Part shown: positions 59,147-64,000 of the stretch, one piece after another
Layout: each line of letters begins with the position of its first letter
Position numbering within the stretch: the first letter of the stretch is position 1
Source of the DNA: Bacteroidales bacterium
GTDB lineage: Bacteria; Bacteroidota; Bacteroidia; Bacteroidales; UBA932
Reading direction: 5' to 3'
DNA length: 64,000 nt
Assembly: GCA_017469745.1 (NCBI GenBank)
Contig: JAFUFS010000001.1
Coordinates: forward strand, 50,581-114,580
Notes under the pieces: generated by a model
Seen by the model: only the letters and a program-made list of their open reading frames with translations
The model's database searches: none
What the model was told of the DNA's origin: nothing
Translations under genes and position numbers: made by a program

Positions 59147-61528
59147 TTCTTTCTTCAGTTCGGTTGCCGGGTTGGTGCGGGAGACGACCAGGGCCATGGT
59201 TGAGATGACGGCTACGGTGGTCCCGATGACGATGAGCCAGGCGAGGAGGAATATCCAGGCCGGGACGGGCGCCTTCTCGGAGAACTGCTCCATCCAGCGG
59301 CTGATTATCCATATTCCCAGAGGAACGGAAACGGCGAACACAACAGTCCCGAAAACAATATACTTCCGAGCCATCATCCAGATCAGGTCTTTTGTGGATG
59401 CTCCCATGACTTTCCGGATCGCAACTTCCTTGCGGATGGTCTGAGCCTCAAGATAGACGAGTCCGAATATTCCCAGAAGCGCAAGCAGCAGCGAGAAGAT
59501 GGAGGATGTCTTTACCAAGGCGCTCTCCGCGGCGTTCCCGCTATAGAGTTTCCTTGCGGACGAAATGAGAAGGGACACCCTGGCATCCTTTGTCCCTCCT
59601 ATTTTGTGCAGGATCCCAGCCAACCTTCCGGCCATTTCTCCTGATTTCCCTTCAACGGTTTTCACTTCAGCCCGGAAATATCTTGGTGTCAGGTCTCCTT
59701 CTCGACTCGGCTCGCCGGAACAGTAGAATGCAAGAGGTTCTATCGGGTGTGTCAGGTCTTGGTAATTGAAGTCTTTTACGACCCCGACAATCTCCGCATC
59801 CGTATCAGGACAATTGACCCTGATTCCTTTCATGTGAGATCCTACCTTGATCTCCGGATAAGCTCTCATGAAAGCCTCATTCACCACATACACTCCTGTT
59901 GAGGCCTCTCCATCTTCTTCAGTGAAGCCTCTCCCTTCTACAATATCGAAACTAAAGAAATCCAGATAGTTAGGACTGACATCAATCCCTGCGAAACGGG
60001 CGGTGACCCCATTGGATTCCCTGGTGTTCAATATAGGGGATTTCATCAGAATAGACTGGTTGGCAAAAGTGATGTCGACAATGTCCTTGTCTTTCAGCAG
60101 CTCTTCCCTGACCGTCTCTTTCTTGGCTGCGGTCTCGAAACCAAGCCAGCAGTGTACTATGTCCTTTACCTGGAATCCCAGATCGAAATTCGAGACATAA
60201 TTATTCTGTATTCCTATCATCAGTCCGACTTCGATGAACAGGAATGAGAGCAGGAATTGAAGGGCCAAGGTTCCTATCCTGAATTCCTTACCCTTCCCTG
60301 ATAGGCTGATCCTTCCTTTCAGGACAGAGGAAGGGGAGAAGGAGTTGCCATAGCGCGATGGTATGTACGTGACAAGAAGTGATCCGGCCAATGCCACCAG
60401 GAGGCAACAAATGAGTACCGGACGAAGCGGTCCGATCCTAAGGGGGACAGTGAGGAATGATGCCAGAGGTGAGCCAGACACGAATATGGTGATAATCAGC
60501 GCTACTCCAAAAGACAGCAGGCAGAGGATGGCGGCTTTCATCAGGTCTTTTCCCAGAATCTGGGAGTTGTCAGCTCCAAAGATCTTCCGGACGCTGTTGC
60601 CCTGTATGCGGAACGGGAGTTCGGCATTAGTAAGATTGAAGACGTTAAGCAGGCCGACGAGAAGGAATATAAGCGCGATAGCTGTCAGTATGAAGTCCCG
60701 GCTAGGGCTTCCAGTACCGTTTAAGAATGAGTCGTAATGCGCTGAATGCAAGGTGACAAGCCTTGACTCATTCAGGACTCGTTCCCTTATGTCCGAAGGA
60801 GTGTCCTGGTCTTCCCACAGGACCCAGTTCTTCTCGAAAGCCTTGGCAAGGACCGGGGCGATTTTCTTATGATCCGCTCCTTTACGGAGCTTGACAAAAG
60901 CGTCGAAAGACTCATAGTTCGGGTCATTGTTCCCAGCGTACAGGTCGCCCAGTTGCCCGAAGGCTCCTATTCCCGCAATGAGCGAGTTGACCGGGAAATC
61001 CTTGAACACACCTATGACGGTAACTTCCTGGATCCCGTTCCTTTCCAATTTCAGATGTTTTCCTACAGCCTGGCCGCTTCCTCCGAATAAGGTCTTGGCC
61101 GAGGTTTCTGAAAGCAAAAGGGATTCAGGGTTGTCAAAGCCGTTGAGCGTTCCCGCCACCATGCGGAAAGGGAAAACATTCACGAAATCATTATCAACCA
61201 GTGCCGCCGCAAGGAACTCCATCGGGGTGTCATTGCTGGAATCAACCAGCATAGACTCACTCATTGTGCCTACAGCCTCCACTTCCGGCGAAGCATCCCT
61301 GATCGCCTGGATCTGGGGCCTGTTCATGAGACTCTGGTAGGGCGCCTGATTCCTTGTACGGCTCTGAGGCCATTCGAACAAATAAATCCTCCCGCTTCCC
61401 GGGTATGATTTGTCGAATGTGACATCGTACCATACCTGGCTCATCAGCACGATGAATACAGTGAAAGAAATGACCAGACCTACCGCCTCGATCAATGTGT
61501 TCAGTTTGTTCCGTGATAATAATTTCAT
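59144..61528 (-). CDS. ABC transporter permease, FtsX/MacB type (permease 5)
   Basis: A 794-residue double FtsX permease with a different N-terminus (MKLLSRNKLNTLIEAVGLVI), yet the same end (RTNPATELKKE) as permeases 3, 4 and 6. The first coupling region is degenerate (NAELPFRIQGNSVRKIFGAD), the second is normal (TIRKEVAIRKVMGASTKD). It begins 17 bases after permease 6, so the two are an operon. The shared 3' end despite a divergent body suggests gene conversion at the end, or selection there. Confidence 0.9.
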   Translation of the reverse strand: MKLLSRNKLNTLIEAVGLVISFTVFIVLMSQVWYDVTFDKSYPGSGRIYLFEWPQSRTRNQAPYQSLMNRPQIQAIRDASPEVEAVGTMSESMLVDSSNDTPMEFLAAALVDNDFVNVFPFRMVAGTLNGFDNPESLLLSETSAKTLFGGSGQAVGKHLKLERNGIQEVTVIGVFKDFPVNSLIAGIGAFGQLGDLYAGNNDPNYESFDAFVKLRKGADHKKIAPVLAKAFEKNWVLWEDQDTPSDIRERVLNESRLVTLHSAHYDSFLNGTGSPSRDFILTAIALIFLLVGLLNVFNLTNAELPFRIQGNSVRKIFGADNSQILGKDLMKAAILCLLSFGVALIITIFVSGSPLASFLTVPLRIGPLRPVLICCLLVALAGSLLVTYIPSRYGNSFSPSSVLKGRISLSGKGKEFRIGTLALQFLLSFLFIEVGLMIGIQNNYVSNFDLGFQVKDIVHCWLGFETAAKKETVREELLKDKDIVDITFANQSILMKSPILNTRESNGVTARFAGIDVSPNYLDFFSFDIVEGRGFTEEDGEASTGVYVVNEAFMRAYPEIKVGSHMKGIRVNCPDTDAEIVGVVKDFNYQDLTHPIEPLAFYCSGEPSREGDLTPRYFRAEVKTVEGKSGEMAGRLAGILHKIGGTKDARVSLLISSARKLYSGNAAESALVKTSSIFSLLLALLGIFGLVYLEAQTIRKEVAIRKVMGASTKDLIWMMARKYIVFGTVVFAVSVPLGIWIISRWMEQFSEKAPVPAWIFLLAWLIVIGTTVAVISTMALVVSRTNPATELKKE

Positions 61529-61545
61529 AATTCGTTAGTTTAATA

Positions 61546-63858
61546 TTACTCTTTCTTCAATTCCGTGGCGGGGTTGGTCCGGGCGGCGCGGAGGGTCTGC
61601 CAGAGTACGGCGAGGAAGGAGATCAGGATGGCGATAAGTGCGGCCACGACGAAGACCCAGCCGTAGCCTTCGATCCTGTACCAGAACTGCCTCAGGTAGC
61701 GCTCCGCGAGGAATATGGCGATCGGCACCCCGATCAGGATGGCTACCCCGACCAGGATAAGATATTCAGTGACAGCCTTCCAGGTCTCGGAAGCGACAGT
61801 CCCGCCGAAGACCTTGCGGACTGCGATGTCCTTGGTCTGAATCCCTGCGTAGTAGGCGCTCATGGCGACAAGTCCGAGGAGCGAGATGATGGTTGCGAGC
61901 AGCATGAACAACTCGATCAGGATGATGAAATTACGCTCCTTTGTCATTCCGTGCTCAATCAATTCGCTGATGGGTCCGAATTTGTCCACGTAGGATTCAT
62001 CTCCGGTAAGCCGGATGCTCTCCTGCCGGCCGATTTCCTTCAGTTCGGCCCTTACCTGTGAATCCAATCGGTTGAGTTTCAGAACTCTGCCACTCTGCCC
62101 CTGGGTGTCGTCAATGGACAAGATGCCGACTTGTGCACCCGTAACTTTACTGGGACCTTCCACGGCGAAGTCTTTAACGATTCCTCCAATCTCATGATCT
62201 TTAATCAGGTAATGGGACTTGAGCATGTCCGGAATTACAGGTTCGTCCTCGTCGATGGAATATGCCCTGATTGCTGATTCGCTGAACCAGACCGAACCCA
62301 TTTTAGGCCTATGGTAATCCCGGACTATTTCAAAACCGAACATGTCGAAAGCTTCCGAATCGCAATTTATAATGCCGATGTCAATCATGTTGTTATCCCC
62401 CAGATTAGCAGACATCATTATTTTCCGTTGTCCAGGGTAGCCGTTTGTCTTTCCAATGCGGTCAATATAAGGTTTTGCAGCGAATTGATCGTCTCCAATC
62501 GTACCGGAACTAATGTAATACAATCCAGACACGTCCGCACCGAGCGGCATGTCTACCATGTGCTTGAACTGGAGCTCCATGACGAGTGCAAGGGCTATCA
62601 GTCCTACTGTCAGGACGTTCTGGATTACGATGAATATCTTCGAGAACACAGCCTTCGTCTGGCGCCTTTGTTCTCCCTTGATGACAGCCACAGGATCCAG
62701 TCTTTGAGACATCCAGGCCGGGATGAGTCCGGAGATCATTCCGACCAGCACTGCAAGCAGGACGTAAGAAACAAGATAAGGAGCTGAATATGAAAGGTCA
62801 AGATTGATGTCCCCGGCCACTATCCTGTTGAAAACCGGCTCGAGAAACTTCGCCAGTACGAGGGCCAGTGCCATGCAGGCCGTAACGAAGAGGACGGCCT
62901 CCGAGACATATCTCCACGCTACCTTCCGGCGTGTTTCTCCCAGGGTGGAACGGATGGCCATTTCCTTTGAGCGCTTGCCGGCAAGGGCCACGCTCAGGTT
63001 GATGTAATTGAAAAGAGCTGAGAACAGAAGAAGGATCCCCACGGCAATCAAGGTGTAGACAAGGTTCTTGTTCCCTGTCCTTAATATGCTTCCTTTGTTT
63101 CTTGGAGAGAAATAGAGTTCGCCTATAGGCATTGTCATCCTGTATTCCGGCTCCCGAATCTTGTACCAGTCGGAAAACTCCTGCCTTATTACCGTGTCGA
63201 TAAGAGTCCTCGCGGCCTCCTGATCTGCTCCTTCACGGAGGCGTATGAGGGCCAGGGAGAGAGGTATGACAAATCCCCCGGTCGTGATTTCGTCCTTGTT
63301 TGGGAAAGCCCTGTAGACATCTCTCTCATTGATCTGCGAATTCTCGGGAATCCGGACGATGCCACCTATGAGGACAGTGTCTTTTCTGAGGACCATCGTC
63401 CTTCCGACAATGTTTTCATCCGGGGCGAGCTTTCTGGCGAAAGACTCCCCAAGGATGACCTGGTCCCTGTCCCTGAGAATTTCAGGTGATCCCTCTATGA
63501 AGTCGAACTTGAATATGTCGAAGAATTCGGGATCGATGTGACATACATCCACACCGCCTTGGATTACATTGTCTTTGAACCAGCCGCCGGTCCCATAATT
63601 CCAAAGCCTTGCCCCGGTTTCAATGTCAGGAACACGGTCCGTCAGTACGCTGATCTCTCCGGGGATGGCCTGCAGCTCCTCACGTCCTAGGGTTACAACG
63701 AAAGTCCTCTTGTAGTCAGGGGCTTCCCTGGTGACTGCAAACTGCTGCCAGACATAGCAGGATATAATAACCACGAAGGCCAGGCTCACTATGAGCCCGG
63801 CAGCTTCGATGGCCGTGTAAAGCTTGTTGCGACTTAAAAACTTCAGGTAGCTTCTCAT
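61546..63858 (-). CDS. ABC transporter permease, FtsX/MacB type (permease 6)
   Basis: A 770-residue double FtsX permease with the shared N-terminus (MRSYLKFLSRNKLYTAIEAA) and end (RTNPATELKKE). KRSKEMAIRSTLGETRRKVA and TKDIAVRKVFGGTVASE are its coupling regions. In the second core, the stretch ending in MSANLGDNNMIDIGIINCDSEAFDMFGFE (near bases 62330-62420) resembles permease 3 rather than permease 4. No short repeat follows its stop, unlike permeases 1, 3, 4 and 5. It heads the operon with permease 5. Confidence 0.9.
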   Translation of the reverse strand: MRSYLKFLSRNKLYTAIEAAGLIVSLAFVVIISCYVWQQFAVTREAPDYKRTFVVTLGREELQAIPGEISVLTDRVPDIETGARLWNYGTGGWFKDNVIQGGVDVCHIDPEFFDIFKFDFIEGSPEILRDRDQVILGESFARKLAPDENIVGRTMVLRKDTVLIGGIVRIPENSQINERDVYRAFPNKDEITTGGFVIPLSLALIRLREGADQEAARTLIDTVIRQEFSDWYKIREPEYRMTMPIGELYFSPRNKGSILRTGNKNLVYTLIAVGILLLFSALFNYINLSVALAGKRSKEMAIRSTLGETRRKVAWRYVSEAVLFVTACMALALVLAKFLEPVFNRIVAGDINLDLSYSAPYLVSYVLLAVLVGMISGLIPAWMSQRLDPVAVIKGEQRRQTKAVFSKIFIVIQNVLTVGLIALALVMELQFKHMVDMPLGADVSGLYYISSGTIGDDQFAAKPYIDRIGKTNGYPGQRKIMMSANLGDNNMIDIGIINCDSEAFDMFGFEIVRDYHRPKMGSVWFSESAIRAYSIDEDEPVIPDMLKSHYLIKDHEIGGIVKDFAVEGPSKVTGAQVGILSIDDTQGQSGRVLKLNRLDSQVRAELKEIGRQESIRLTGDESYVDKFGPISELIEHGMTKERNFIILIELFMLLATIISLLGLVAMSAYYAGIQTKDIAVRKVFGGTVASETWKAVTEYLILVGVAILIGVPIAIFLAERYLRQFWYRIEGYGWVFVVAALIAILISFLAVLWQTLRAARTNPATELKKE

Positions 63859-63949
63859 ATTTTAGAAGCTGTTTTGAAATGAATGAAAAAAGTTGCTATA
63901 AGAGCTCGTAAATAGTTGAAAATCAGTAGGTTAATTGAAATATTTTTCG

Positions 63950-63957
63950 TAACTTTA
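63950..63957 (+). promoter_or_regulatory. Possible -7 element for the gene at the window end
   Basis: TAACTTTA, one mismatch from TAnnTTTG, 24 bases before an ATG at 63982. Confidence 0.3.
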
Positions 63958-63981
63958 TGATTATCAGATCATTACAAAGTT

Positions 63982-64000
63982 ATGAGCAATTATTCAACTA
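63982..64000 (+). CDS. Start of an unidentified gene (cut by the window end)
   Basis: ATG followed by five sense codons (MSNYST) at the window edge, divergent from permease 6 and preceded by a possible -7 element at the usual distance. Too short to identify. Confidence 0.3.

Overview
The window is about 64 kb of chromosome from a member of the Bacteroidales. Evidence: promoters match the Bacteroidota -7 element TAnnTTTG with very short leaders, many proteins carry SPII lipoboxes, uronate genes of the kduI/kduD/kdgK type sit with secreted lyases, and families typical of Bacteroidota are present (rSAM/lipoprotein pair, DUF4861, arrays of FtsX-type permeases). No rRNA, tRNA, CRISPR array or prophage was seen, and no stretch above 300 bases lacks a gene.

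Layout. 1-2.4 kb: 3' part of RNase R and a small monooxygenase. 2.4-18.7 kb: a uronate and polysaccharide-lyase locus made of two divergent operons. The minus arm is lacI-kdgK-eda-MFS. The plus arm is kduD-kduI-DUF4861-(alpha/alpha) protein-heparinase II/III-GH88-beta-helix-aldose epimerase-GH2. Two identical palindromic LacI-type operators lie in the shared promoter region. Together the genes would cut a uronate-containing glycan, release the unsaturated uronate, and send it through KDG and KDPG to pyruvate and triose phosphate. 18.8-23.6 kb: a minus-strand group with a secreted oxidoreductase-GH43 fusion, an S41 protease and a beta-propeller lipoprotein. 23.6-34.3 kb: housekeeping genes (recO, rdgB, purM, purH, purD, folD, lgt, an M28 peptidase) plus an rSAM/lipoprotein pair. 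34.4-42.3 kb: a phosphate-themed run of a DUF47/PhoU-like protein, a membrane protein ending in a LuxR-type HTH, an OprP-type porin, a lamin-tail lipoprotein, an unknown protein, a CYTH triphosphatase, a DASS symporter and an MgtC protein. 42.3-46.1 kb: a REP-associated tyrosine transposase with three copies of its probable REP element, a CPBP protease and a DUF5674 gene pair. 46.1-63.9 kb: six paralogous FtsX/MacB-type permeases, interrupted by a LolA-like protein, a PAP2-VanX fusion, two ORF6N genes (both damaged) and a GIY-YIG protein.

Most noteworthy: (i) the membrane protein at 35099-36715, whose transmembrane part resembles a degenerate PiT phosphate transporter joined to a LuxR-type HTH; (ii) a 121-bp palindromic element inserted in frame in purH; (iii) a dispersed short repeat (11 copies) that supplies or abuts the stop codon of seven genes and has entered recO, rdgB and the ORF6N genes; (iv) the transposase/REP system; (v) two unusual enzyme fusions. 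All functional assignments are by recognition of families and motifs, with no database search.
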